The notes under the pieces are model-generated. The model was not told where the DNA came from. It saw nothing but the letters and a program-made list of their open reading frames with translations, and did not search any database. From JBBBNV01 sp037137075 (GTDB lineage Bacteria > Bacillota > Bacilli > Paenibacillales > NBRC-103111), in the NCBI RefSeq assembly GCF_037137075.1, contig NZ_JBBBNV010000013.1, positions 70,936 to 134,935 of the forward strand: 64,000 bases of DNA, read 5' to 3'. A program made the translations under genes and the position numbers. Positions 26,008 to 33,921 of this stretch are shown one piece after another (the stretch's first letter is position 1; each line of letters starts with the position of its first letter).

Positions 26008-27531
26008 TTGAAGCAGATGAGCACCGAAAACAAACCGAATATTATTTTTTTCATGACGGACCAGCAGCGCTGGGATTGTATCGGCCGTTATAATTCGCAC
26101 ATTAAAACGCCGACGCTGGACAGGCTCGCTGATCAAGGCATTGTATACAGCCAGGCCGTTTGCCAGGCTCCGATGTGCGTGCCGAGCCGCAGCTCGATGA
26201 TGCTCGGGTACTATCCGTCTCAGCTCGGCGTACGCACCAACCACGGCGGCCTGTACGATGAGAGCCGGCTGCCCGCCGATCCGCTGCCGGAGCTGATGCG
26301 CAAGGCCGGTTATCAAACCGCCGGATTCGGCAAGACACACTGGAACCACGGCTTTATGAACCAGGACCCGCCGACACGCGGCTTTGAGGTCCGGGCCGTC
26401 GGTCTCGCCCGGGACAGCGGGCATTATGAGCAGAACGCTGTCATGATGGGCGATGTAGAGCCTGAAGGGCTTCGCGCCTATTCGGAGGAGACCCGGCATT
26501 TCGGCAGCGGGGAAGAAAACGCCGACGGCTACATCGGCTGCACCAGTCAGGTGCCGATGCAGCATCACCGTGACGGCTGGGTTGCGGAGCAGTGCCTGAA
26601 ATTCGTTGACGATGGAATTGATCCCGACAGGCCGCTGTTCCTGTATTTGTCCTTCCTGAAGCCTCATGCCGGCTTCAATGTGCCGCAGGAGTTCGAGGAT
26701 TGGTACGATATCAACGCTATTCCGGATTTCCCGGAGCCGCCGTGGACCGATGAAACAAACACTCATTTGTCGGCCTCGGACGAAATCAACGACTACAGCC
26801 GGAAAGCGTATTTGGACAAACGCGAGGTATGGGAGCAGATGACTCCGCTGGAGCGGAGACGAACCACCCTGCGATACTGGGCCAATTGCTCGTGGCTGGA
26901 TCATTACTTCGGCCGGGTGCTGGACAAGCTAGAGACGCAGGGACGTCTGGACAATACGCTGATTGTATTTGTGTCCGACCACGGGGAGATGCTTGGCGAG
27001 CGGCGTTACCGCTTCAGCAAATACTGCCTGTACGACAGCAGTGTTCGGGTGCCAATGATTCTCTCCGGCTCGTACATCCCTGAATCAAAGCGCGGTTCAA
27101 CCGACGACCGTCCTGCAGAGCTGGTCGACCTGGTGCCCACGCTGTCTGAAGCGGCCGGGCTGCCGCGAAATCCGCAGCTTCCTGGATTGGACTTGCTCGG
27201 GGAGCCGCAGCGGCTGGGAACCTTCTGCGAATTCCACGGCAAAGGCGGCATCGCCCATTCGGCCCCCGCGCTCATGTGGAGGAAGAAGGACTGGAAGCTG
27301 ATTCTATACATTCCAGGCGCGATCGGGGACGCCATTGGGCGTGTGGATCAGCTGCGCGGTGAGCTGTATTTTCTCAAGGAAGACCCGAAGGAGTGGCACA
27401 ATGTGTACGAGGATGATCGGCATGCCGCCATCCGGGAACGTATGACAGCCGAGCTGCTGATGCATCTGGCCTGCGTCTGGGCCAAAGGGCCCCAGTTCTA
27501 TGACCGGCACGGCCTGGAGGCCCTGCACTAG
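26008..27531 (+). CDS. Cytoplasmic sulfatase (Cys-type)
   Basis: A 507-residue arylsulfatase-superfamily enzyme. The modification motif CVPSR (Cys57 with this start) fits C-x-P/A-x-R, the site where Cys becomes formylglycine. Metal-binding Asp residues appear in FFMTDQQRWD and again in VFVSDHGEMLGE, with His in GKTHWNHG and Lys-Pro-His in FLKPHAG. There is no signal peptide, so it would act on a substrate already imported. The probable start is TTG 26008, 5 nt after AAAGGAG; the ATG at 26017 is the alternative. It follows the permease after 35 nt and likely belongs to the same operon, which points to removal of sulfate (or a related sulfo-group) from the imported sugar. Activity needs a modifying enzyme encoded elsewhere. 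Confidence 0.9.
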   Translation: MKQMSTENKPNIIFFMTDQQRWDCIGRYNSHIKTPTLDRLADQGIVYSQAVCQAPMCVPSRSSMMLGYYPSQLGVRTNHGGLYDESRLPADPLPELMRKAGYQTAGFGKTHWNHGFMNQDPPTRGFEVRAVGLARDSGHYEQNAVMMGDVEPEGLRAYSEETRHFGSGEENADGYIGCTSQVPMQHHRDGWVAEQCLKFVDDGIDPDRPLFLYLSFLKPHAGFNVPQEFEDWYDINAIPDFPEPPWTDETNTHLSASDEINDYSRKAYLDKREVWEQMTPLERRRTTLRYWANCSWLDHYFGRVLDKLETQGRLDNTLIVFVSDHGEMLGERRYRFSKYCLYDSSVRVPMILSGSYIPESKRGSTDDRPAELVDLVPTLSEAAGLPRNPQLPGLDLLGEPQRLGTFCEFHGKGGIAHSAPALMWRKKDWKLILYIPGAIGDAIGRVDQLRGELYFLKEDPKEWHNVYEDDRHAAIRERMTAELLMHLACVWAKGPQFYDRHGLEALH

Positions 27532-27561
27532 CTCTGGGCTTTGCCGCAGGTTAGAGGCGGA

Positions 27562-27666
27562 CTCCCTCGAAATGTATACGCTATCATAATTGGCCTGGCA
27601 GCAGTATGGGCGTTGGCAGTACAGCCGCGTCCGTCCTCTGCCGGGCTTTTATTGATTTCGAGGGAG
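27562..27666. repeat. Long-range 12-bp inverted repeat
   Basis: CTCCCTCGAAAT (27562-27573) and ATTTCGAGGGAG (27655-27666) are perfect inverted arms 81 nt apart, just past the sulfatase gene. There is no T run, so it is not a simple terminator. Confidence 0.6.
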
Positions 27667-27700
27667 GGCCGTCTCCCGAGTTCCCCTTGTATCCGCGCGT

Positions 27701-27820
27701 CCCCCTCTCTTCGTTCATCTTCGTTCATCTTCGTTTATCTTATTTTATCTTTGTTTATCTTCGTTCCCCTTCGTTTCTCTCCCCTCCGCTCCCCCTCTCT
27801 TCCTTTCCGTTCCACCCGTA
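27701..27820 (+). repeat. 10-bp pyrimidine-rich tandem array
   Basis: About seven units of a decamer close to TCGTTCATCT run without gaps from 27711 to 27780: two identical copies, then variants TCGTTTATCT, TATTTTATCT, TTGTTTATCT, TCGTTCCCCT and TCGTTTCTCT. More degenerate units flank both sides. Nearly all bases on this strand are pyrimidines. No protein reading is credible here. Confidence 0.85.
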
Positions 27821-28034
27821 TGAACATGAGCCGTCCTGCATCTCTCTCGTACGATAGCCGAAAGCCGTGAGAGGCCTGTCAGACCTCCTTCTAAAAAGGA
27901 TTTCAGTGTCTTCATAGGCTTACTAATTTATGAAAGTTATATGTCTTTTTGCAGACGGCCATCCGTTTCCAGCTTATTTTTTTGCACAGGAGGTATTGCA
28001 AGTCCCCTTGGAAAGGCGTAAATTAATGTCTATC

Positions 28035-28053
28035 GATAATGAGATTTATTATC
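28035..28053. promoter_or_regulatory. Fur box controlling the efe operon
   Basis: GATAATGAGATTTATTATC matches 16 of 19 positions of the Fur consensus (GATAATGATAATCATTATC). It is followed by a further half-site-like TCAATTATCAT. It lies 45 nt before the efeO start codon, overlapping the likely promoter (TTAATG, 18 nt, TATTAT). Iron-loaded Fur would block transcription here. Confidence 0.85.
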
Positions 28054-28098
28054 AATTATCATATCAGGTGTCATTACCTACTCAAGGAGATGCATATC

Positions 28099-29013
28099 AT
28101 GTTGAAAAAATGGGGCACGCCCCTGACTACTGTCGTTCTTGGCTCCTCCCTGCTGCTGGCGGCTTGCGGCAATTCCGGGACAAGCCAAAACCCGGCCGCC
28201 GGCCAGCAAGAGAAAAAAACGGAGACTTCTCCCGCCGCGTCGCCGGTCGCATCGCCAGCCGCCGCTGCCGGTTCGGCTCCTGCCGAGCCAAATCTGCAGG
28301 CTTCCATCGACCAATACCGCAAATGGGTCATCGGACAAACCGATGAGCTGGTCAAGGCGACGGAAAGCTTTACCAAGGCGGTCAAAGCCGGGGACATTGA
28401 ATCCGCCAAAAAGCAGTATGCTCCGGCCCGCGCTTATTTTGAGCGCATTGAACCGATCGCCGAGTCACTGGGCGATTTCGACCCTTGGATTGACGCCCGC
28501 GAAGGCGATGTGCCGGACAACGAATGGCGCGGCTACCACAAGCTGGAGAAAGCACTGTGGGAAACCAAATCCGTGACCGGCCAAGAGCAGGTGGCCGACC
28601 AGCTGCTCCAGGACGTGAAGCAGCTGCGCGTGAAGGTCGAGAGCGTAGAAATCGATGCCAAGCTGCTGGTCACCGGGGCGGTTGAGCTGCTGAATGAAGT
28701 GTCGACCAGCAAAGTGACCGGAGAAGAAGAACGTTATTCTCACACGGATCTGTATGATTTCGCGGCGAACGTAGAGGGCGCAAATGAAATCTTCAAAGTA
28801 TTGAAAGCCTCCGTCCAGAAAAAAGACGCTGCGCTGGCCAAGGAAATCGAGACCCGCTTCAGCGATCTGGATCAAGCTCTCGCTCCGTACCGCAAAGACA
28901 AGGAATATGTGCTGTACACCGAGCTGAAGGAAGCGCAGACGAAGAAGCTGAGTCAGGCGCTTGACGCTCTGGCCGAGCCGCTGTCCAAAATGGGAACCGT
29001 CATCGGGGGGTAG
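28099..29013 (+). CDS. efeO: EfeO iron-uptake lipoprotein (imelysin/M75 domain)
   Basis: A 304-residue lipoprotein with lipobox LLAACGN (Cys23) and an Ala/Pro-rich spacer. An imelysin-like domain follows with the metal-binding HxxE motif at H147KLE150. EfeO is thought to bind ferrous/ferric iron at the cell surface and pass it to EfeU. The N-terminal cupredoxin seen in some EfeO proteins is absent. The ATG at 28099 follows AAGGAG; a longer reading to 28039 would cross the Fur box and is rejected. efeB follows 4 nt after the stop codon. Confidence 0.94.
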   Translation: MLKKWGTPLTTVVLGSSLLLAACGNSGTSQNPAAGQQEKKTETSPAASPVASPAAAAGSAPAEPNLQASIDQYRKWVIGQTDELVKATESFTKAVKAGDIESAKKQYAPARAYFERIEPIAESLGDFDPWIDAREGDVPDNEWRGYHKLEKALWETKSVTGQEQVADQLLQDVKQLRVKVESVEIDAKLLVTGAVELLNEVSTSKVTGEEERYSHTDLYDFAANVEGANEIFKVLKASVQKKDAALAKEIETRFSDLDQALAPYRKDKEYVLYTELKEAQTKKLSQALDALAEPLSKMGTVIGG

Positions 29014-29017
29014 CCAC

Positions 29018-30301
29018 ATGGAAACAAAACGTCCCGGAGACACCGCCTCTAAAAAAATAACACGGCGTGACGCCCTGAAGCTGGCGGGTGCAGGCGGCAT
29101 CGGCCTGCTCCTTGGCGTCAGCGGCGCAAGCGGGTTGAACAGGCTCGTCCATAACAGCACCGCTGCCGAGATACAGACTGCAGCTTCGCCCGCAGACGGC
29201 GTCATTCCGTTCTACGGCAAGCACCAATCGGGGATTATCACACCTATGCAGGATTTCATCTGCATGGGTGCTTTTGATTTAACTTCGGCTTCGCTGGAGG
29301 ATGTGCGGAAGCTGTTTCAAAGCTGGACCTCCGCTGCAGCACGGTTATGCCAGGGCCGTGGCGTGGATGAGGAGATCCCGAATCCGCACCTTCCTCCGGC
29401 CGATACCGGGGAAAGCGCGGGCCTCGCGCCCATGAAGACGACAATTACGTTCGGCCTGGGCGCTTCCTTTTTTGACGAACGCTACGGCCTGGCGAGCAAA
29501 CGGCCGGAGGCGCTGATCGAGCTGCCCCGATTTAACAGCGATGAAATCCGCAAGGAATGGTCAGGCGGGGATGTCGTCGTTCAGGTATGCGCCAACGATC
29601 CGCAGGTCGCCTTCCACGCGCTCCGCAATCTGGCCCGAATCGCCCGCGGCAAGGCCGTGCTGCGCTGGCTGCAGGACGGCTTCCAGCGCACCGGAGCAGC
29701 CGATCCGTCCGGCTCCACGCCGCGCAATCTGATGGGCTTTAAGGACGGCACCGGCAATCCGAATGTCAGCGCCCCGGAGGCGGCCGATGAGATTGTGTGG
29801 GCTCAATCCGCCGACGGTCCGGCCTGGATGGCGGGCGGCAGCTATATGATCATGCGCCGAATCCGGATGCGGATTGAAGTGTGGGACCGCTCCTCTCTTG
29901 ACGAGCAGGAAGTCACCTTCGGACGGCAGCGGCATTCCGGCGCGCCGATTGGCAAGGCCGGCGAATTCGAGGAGCTGGATCTGAACCGGACGGACGGGAA
30001 GGGCAATCCCGTCATTGCGGCCAATTCCCATGTGGCGCTGGCGCATCTGGACGGCAAGGTTAAAATTTTGCGCCGGGGCTATTCCTATTCCAGCGGCATG
30101 GATATGAAAACCGGACAGCTGGATGCCGGACTGCTGTTTATTTGCTTTAACCGCGACCCGCGCAAGCAGTTTGTCCCGATGCAGCAGAAGCTGGCGGCAG
30201 CGGATCGGCTGAACGAATACATTACCCACGTGGGCAGCGGCTTATATGCCTGTCTGCCCGGAGCAAGGGAAGGCGGCTACATCGGGGACACGTTATTTTA
30301 G
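29018..30301 (+). CDS. efeB: EfeB, Tat-exported DyP-type heme peroxidase
   Basis: A 427-residue peroxidase with a twin-arginine signal (KKITRRDALKLAG, Arg16-Arg17), so it is folded with heme before export. The DyP signature GFKDGTGN holds the catalytic Asp243. RHSGAPIG contains His306, the proximal heme ligand. In the EfeUOB system this enzyme oxidises ferrous iron or acts on heme at the cell surface. The start ATG 29018 overlaps the region after the efeO stop (TAG CCAC ATG), with a GGGGGG site inside the efeO end. This tight coupling indicates one transcript. Confidence 0.95.
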   Translation: METKRPGDTASKKITRRDALKLAGAGGIGLLLGVSGASGLNRLVHNSTAAEIQTAASPADGVIPFYGKHQSGIITPMQDFICMGAFDLTSASLEDVRKLFQSWTSAAARLCQGRGVDEEIPNPHLPPADTGESAGLAPMKTTITFGLGASFFDERYGLASKRPEALIELPRFNSDEIRKEWSGGDVVVQVCANDPQVAFHALRNLARIARGKAVLRWLQDGFQRTGAADPSGSTPRNLMGFKDGTGNPNVSAPEAADEIVWAQSADGPAWMAGGSYMIMRRIRMRIEVWDRSSLDEQEVTFGRQRHSGAPIGKAGEFEELDLNRTDGKGNPVIAANSHVALAHLDGKVKILRRGYSYSSGMDMKTGQLDAGLLFICFNRDPRKQFVPMQQKLAAADRLNEYITHVGSGLYACLPGAREGGYIGDTLF

Positions 30302-30322
30302 ACGAAGGGTGGAGGGAACAGC

Positions 30323-32089
30323 TTGAAACGTACAATGCTCATCTTCAGCCTGTGCCTGCTGCTGGTGACCTGCTCGGGTTCGCTGCGGGCCTATGCCGCA
30401 GAGCTGCAGCCCGAGCAGCTGAAGCAGCTCATCGCTCTCTCCAGCGATGCCCTCATCAGCAGCGGCGGCGGGAACTGGGAGGAGGCCGCGCTGGCGCTAA
30501 GCAGCATGAAGGAGGTATGGGGCTCCAATAGTGAAAGCTCCGCCGAAGCTGCAGCTCTGAGCGCAGCGCTATCCGATGCCGATTCGGCCCTGCGAAATGC
30601 GCCCGGCGCTCCCGATTCGGCCAAAGCAGCCATCTCGCGATTAGCCAAAGCCGCAGATCGCTACGTGACGGCCAAAGAGGACAAAGGCGAGCCGAAAGAA
30701 AAAGCGCACAAGCAAATCGAAGCGCTGCTCCCTCTCTTGAACAAAAGCCTGGCGGCCGTAGACTCAGGAGATCCGCTCCAGGCCAGGCAGGCCTACAACA
30801 GCTTCGTAAACGGCTGGTATAAAGCCGAGAATCTCATCCGGGCGGAGAACGCCCAAATTTACGGAACTATGGAAGTCAAGATTAGCGGGGCGCGAATCGC
30901 CCTGAATACGGAACCGCCGGATGCCGTCAAAAGCAAGGCCAAGCTGAACGAGCTGATTCAAGCCGTTGAAGATTATGTCTCCGGCAAGGCAGAGACGGAC
31001 GCCGCAGGAACAGGCGCCGCTTCCAGCGAGGCCTCCATCGCTTCCCTGCTGCAGCTTCTGGCTGACGTGCAGGCGGACATCCGCAGCAAGCAGGCCGTCG
31101 CAGCGGCCGGGAAGATGGATACCTTCATCGCCGCCTGGCCTGCGGTTGAGGGTGCCGTAGCAACCCGCTCGCCGAATACGTACAGCAGCATTGAGACCAA
31201 GATGGTGTCCATTCCGACGCTCATCCTGTCTACACCGCCCGATTGGGACAAAGCGGCCGTCCTTCTTGATCAGATGCTGGCCGAGCTGGAGCCTTATGCC
31301 GAGGCATCGGCCTATACTGCCTGGGATGCGGGGCTCATCTTATTCCGCGAAGGACTGGAGGCCATCCTCATTATCGTTTCTCTTCTCGCTTTCCTGAGCC
31401 GTTCGGGCAATGCGGACAAACGAAAATGGATCTGGTCGGGCGCCGGGGCCGGTCTCGCCGCTTCCGCTATCCTTGCCGTTATCCTCAGCATGGTGCTGTC
31501 CAATCTGTCTACCGGCAGCTCGCGTGAGACGATTGAGGGAATGACGGGATTAATTGCCGTTCTATTCATGATTACGATTGGAGCCTGGCTGCACAGCAAA
31601 TCGAATCTGCAGTCCTGGAACCGTTACGTCCAGCAGACAATCGGCGCGTCCCTGGCCAAAGGCACGCTGTGGTCCCTTGGCTTTACCGCATTTTTGGCTG
31701 TCATCCGCGAAGGCGCGGAGACGATTATGTTTTATTTCGGGATGGCTGCCACGATCAAGCCGTCCGACTTACTGCTTGGTATCGCCGGAGCAAGCGTGGT
31801 CCTTGCCGTTATCGGCATCGCCATGATGAAGCTCAGCTCGCGTATCCCGGTGCGGCCATTGTTCCTTGTGGCCGGTCTGCTGCTCTACTACATGGCGTTC
31901 AAGTTCGTCGGCGTCAGCATTCACGCCCTGCAGGTCACCGGACAGCTGCCCGCGCACAATGCGGACCAGCTTCCGAGCGCACCGTCACTCGGCATTTATC
32001 CGAGCTGGGAAACAACCATTCCCCAGCTCGTGGTGCTCGTTGTGGTTGCAGTCAATACCCTTCTTCATCTGCGCAAAAAAGCGGCCTAA
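30323..32089 (+). CDS. efeU: EfeU/FTR1-family iron permease with long extracytoplasmic domain
   Basis: A 588-residue permease. A signal peptide (about 1-26) leads to a roughly 300-residue, Ala/Lys-rich helical extracytoplasmic region. The FTR1 membrane domain (about 335-585, seven helices) follows. The two iron-translocation motifs are present: R342EGLE346 in the first helix and R462EGAE466 in the fourth. This N-terminal extension is common in Gram-positive EfeU forms and absent in the E. coli protein. Start: TTG 30323 with a GGAGGG site. It is last in the O-B-U order, which differs from the U-O-B order of Bacillus subtilis. Confidence 0.94.
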   Translation: MKRTMLIFSLCLLLVTCSGSLRAYAAELQPEQLKQLIALSSDALISSGGGNWEEAALALSSMKEVWGSNSESSAEAAALSAALSDADSALRNAPGAPDSAKAAISRLAKAADRYVTAKEDKGEPKEKAHKQIEALLPLLNKSLAAVDSGDPLQARQAYNSFVNGWYKAENLIRAENAQIYGTMEVKISGARIALNTEPPDAVKSKAKLNELIQAVEDYVSGKAETDAAGTGAASSEASIASLLQLLADVQADIRSKQAVAAAGKMDTFIAAWPAVEGAVATRSPNTYSSIETKMVSIPTLILSTPPDWDKAAVLLDQMLAELEPYAEASAYTAWDAGLILFREGLEAILIIVSLLAFLSRSGNADKRKWIWSGAGAGLAASAILAVILSMVLSNLSTGSSRETIEGMTGLIAVLFMITIGAWLHSKSNLQSWNRYVQQTIGASLAKGTLWSLGFTAFLAVIREGAETIMFYFGMAATIKPSDLLLGIAGASVVLAVIGIAMMKLSSRIPVRPLFLVAGLLLYYMAFKFVGVSIHALQVTGQLPAHNADQLPSAPSLGIYPSWETTIPQLVVLVVVAVNTLLHLRKKAA

Positions 32090-32187
32090 CCGCTGCCGCA
32101 AACGAAGAATAGCAGGCTCCACGGGCAGCCGGCCGCTATCAACTATTCCGAATCAGGGGCCGATGAAGCCAACCGCCGATGAATGCG

Positions 32188-32297
32188 AAAAAAACCTCCG
32201 GCTTGTTACTCTCCGGTCAATAAGGGCATACGTCCCATATTGCAGCATCGGAGAGCACGATTCCACTTCCGTGGAGCCGGAGGTTTTATTTTTTTAC
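32188..32297. terminator. Branched bidirectional terminator between efeU and chromate transporter genes
   Basis: Outer stem AACCTCCGGCT (32193-32203) pairs with AGCCGGAGGTT (32275-32285) and is flanked by A and T runs, so it terminates both ways. Inside are a CTCTCCG/CGGAGAG stem (32209-32255), itself holding GGG/CCC, and a TCCAC-TTCC-GTGGA hairpin. The result is a three-way junction. Confidence 0.85.
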
Positions 32298-32407
32298 CGA
32301 TATGAGCTTCAAAGCAAGAGCTTCCATGCGCCGGGAAATCAGCCAGCGGAATCGCGGACTAAGCCTCCCGTTCGCTTCTTAACGACATCGCCTCCGGCAG
32401 GTATCCC

Positions 32408-32950
32408 TTATATCGAGGTATGCGACAGCACCACCCCGCCGTATACAAAGGCAAGCACAATAACAATCGCCGGGTGGATTTTCAGCTTCGTCATCAGCAG
32501 CAGAGCAGCAGCAGCAATGCCAATGGACTGCCACACACCGATCCCCGCAAAGGACACCTGTGACATGTTCAAGGTCAATACAATCATCATCACTGCAATT
32601 ACAGGCTGGACCAGCAGCGTCATCCCCTTAACGACCGGGGAGTGCCGGTACCGGTTCATCAGCTTCAGCAGCCAGATCAAAGCGACCGCCGAGGGCACGA
32701 TCGTTGCCAAGGTAGCCAGCACAAATCCGGCCCAGCCGAGCTGCTGGTAACCGACAAAAGCGGCGATTTTGGTAGCGATAGGACCCGGCAAAGCATTGCT
32801 GACCGCCAGCAAATCCGCGAACTGCTCATTGGTCAGCCAGCTGTAATGGTTGACGACCTCCTCCTGCATAAGCGGAATGGAGGCTGGCCCCCCGCCATAG
32901 CCAAGCACATTGGCGACGAAAAATCCCCATAGCATCTGGAGCCAGCTCAT
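32408..32950 (-). CDS. Chromate-transporter (CHR) family half protein
   Basis: A 180-residue integral membrane protein of the short-chain CHR family, with about six helices. It has the family motif GYGGGPASIPLM and the ALPGPIATKIAAFVGY signature. Short CHR proteins work in pairs, and the upstream gene encodes the partner: its stop overlaps this start by 4 nt (ATGA). The family exports chromate or related oxyanions; the real substrate here is not established. The C-terminus is nearly at the branched terminator. Confidence 0.9.
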   Translation of the reverse strand: MSWLQMLWGFFVANVLGYGGGPASIPLMQEEVVNHYSWLTNEQFADLLAVSNALPGPIATKIAAFVGYQQLGWAGFVLATLATIVPSAVALIWLLKLMNRYRHSPVVKGMTLLVQPVIAVMMIVLTLNMSQVSFAGIGVWQSIGIAAAALLLMTKLKIHPAIVIVLAFVYGGVVLSHTSI

Positions 32951-33558
32951 TGCGCCACCTCTTTCCGTCCTTCTTGGCTGCGCTGCACTCCTGTCCCTTT
33001 CGCCTGCCCTCCCGATGACTTAAACCATTTCAAATGAAACGCGCCGTAAGCAAGAAACAGAGCGACGACAATCCCGGCGTGAAGCTCAACAACAGACAGT
33101 AGCAGAAATGCAATCAGGCCACAGGCTGCTGCAAAGCCCTTCCCCAGCCCTTTCCACGCTTTCAGAGCAAACTCATATGCCATCATGCCGAGCATCACAA
33201 CGATAACCGGGCGGACACCGGCAATCATCCCCTGGATGTAGATGGAATTTTGGAGTGAATACAAAACCCCCAGCAGCCCCACCACCGCCAGGCTTGTCGG
33301 TAAAATATGGGCAAACACGCCGACCGCAGCCCCCAGCCAGCCCCGCAGGCGGTAGCCGAGATAAGCCGCCATCTTGGTGGCAATCGGACCGGGAAGCGCA
33401 TTGGCGATGGCCAAAATTTCCCCGAACTCCTCATCATCAATCCACTTGTATCTGGTAACCGCCTCATACCGGATAAGAGGAATAACGGACGGCCCTCCTC
33501 CGTAACCCAGAATCCCTGTCCGTACCATGCCGATGACCAGCTCCTTATATGCCGCCAT
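32947..33558 (-). CDS. Chromate-transporter (CHR) family half protein, partner
   Basis: A 203-residue membrane protein homologous to the next gene, with GYGGGPSVIPLIRYE and ANALPGPIATKMAAYLGYR. It forms the first member of a tandem pair. The start is taken at ATG 33558 behind AGGAGG (within AGGAGGAGGGGGAAGG); the longer reading from 33597 has no site. The hydrophilic tail (Lys/Arg/Gly-rich, about 20 residues) extends past the last helix and is unusual for the family. A promoter lies at 33637-33666. Confidence 0.9.
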   Translation of the reverse strand: MAAYKELVIGMVRTGILGYGGGPSVIPLIRYEAVTRYKWIDDEEFGEILAIANALPGPIATKMAAYLGYRLRGWLGAAVGVFAHILPTSLAVVGLLGVLYSLQNSIYIQGMIAGVRPVIVVMLGMMAYEFALKAWKGLGKGFAAACGLIAFLLLSVVELHAGIVVALFLAYGAFHLKWFKSSGGQAKGTGVQRSQEGRKEVAQ

Positions 33559-33636
33559 CCTTCCCCCTCCTCCTGCCGATGACAAAAAATCTAACATAAA
33601 TTATTCCACAACAATAGCCGCATCATTTAAAATTAG

Positions 33637-33666
33637 ATTATAATAAATTCTTATTTTTGTAAACAA
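33637..33666 (-). promoter_or_regulatory. Sigma-A-type promoter of the chromate-transporter pair
   Basis: On the minus strand TTGTTT (33666-33661) and a perfect TATAAT (33642-33637) are separated by 18 nt. They lie about 80 nt before the start codon. Confidence 0.6.
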
Positions 33667-33921
33667 AAAACACATCTATTTGTTCGTTTCGAAATATGAA
33701 ACACCCTTTTTATTTTCGTTTTGATTATCTTCTATTGACGTTTCCGATCGAAGCATGATAACTTATTTATGTAAGTTTAATTGACAAATAGAAATAAAAT
33801 TAATGAACAAAATCGTATTTCAGGTCATAAATTCGTATTTTATGTTATATTACATTACTTCAAATTCCTTATTCTACCTGTAAAAAGTGAGAGCCTGCAT
33901 CATTTCGGGGGAGGTATTCCT

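Noticed and set aside
25837..26904. 355-codon minus-strand reading overlapping permease and sulfatase genes
   Set aside because: It spans two well-supported plus-strand genes and shows no recognisable domain.
27701..27820. Decamer array as a coding region
   Set aside because: Readings through it are low-complexity Ser/Phe/Leu tracts with no start signal or domain.
28039..28098. Upstream extension of efeO from 28039
   Set aside because: It would run through the Fur box and promoter; the ATG at 28099 has a strong ribosome binding site and a proper lipoprotein signal.
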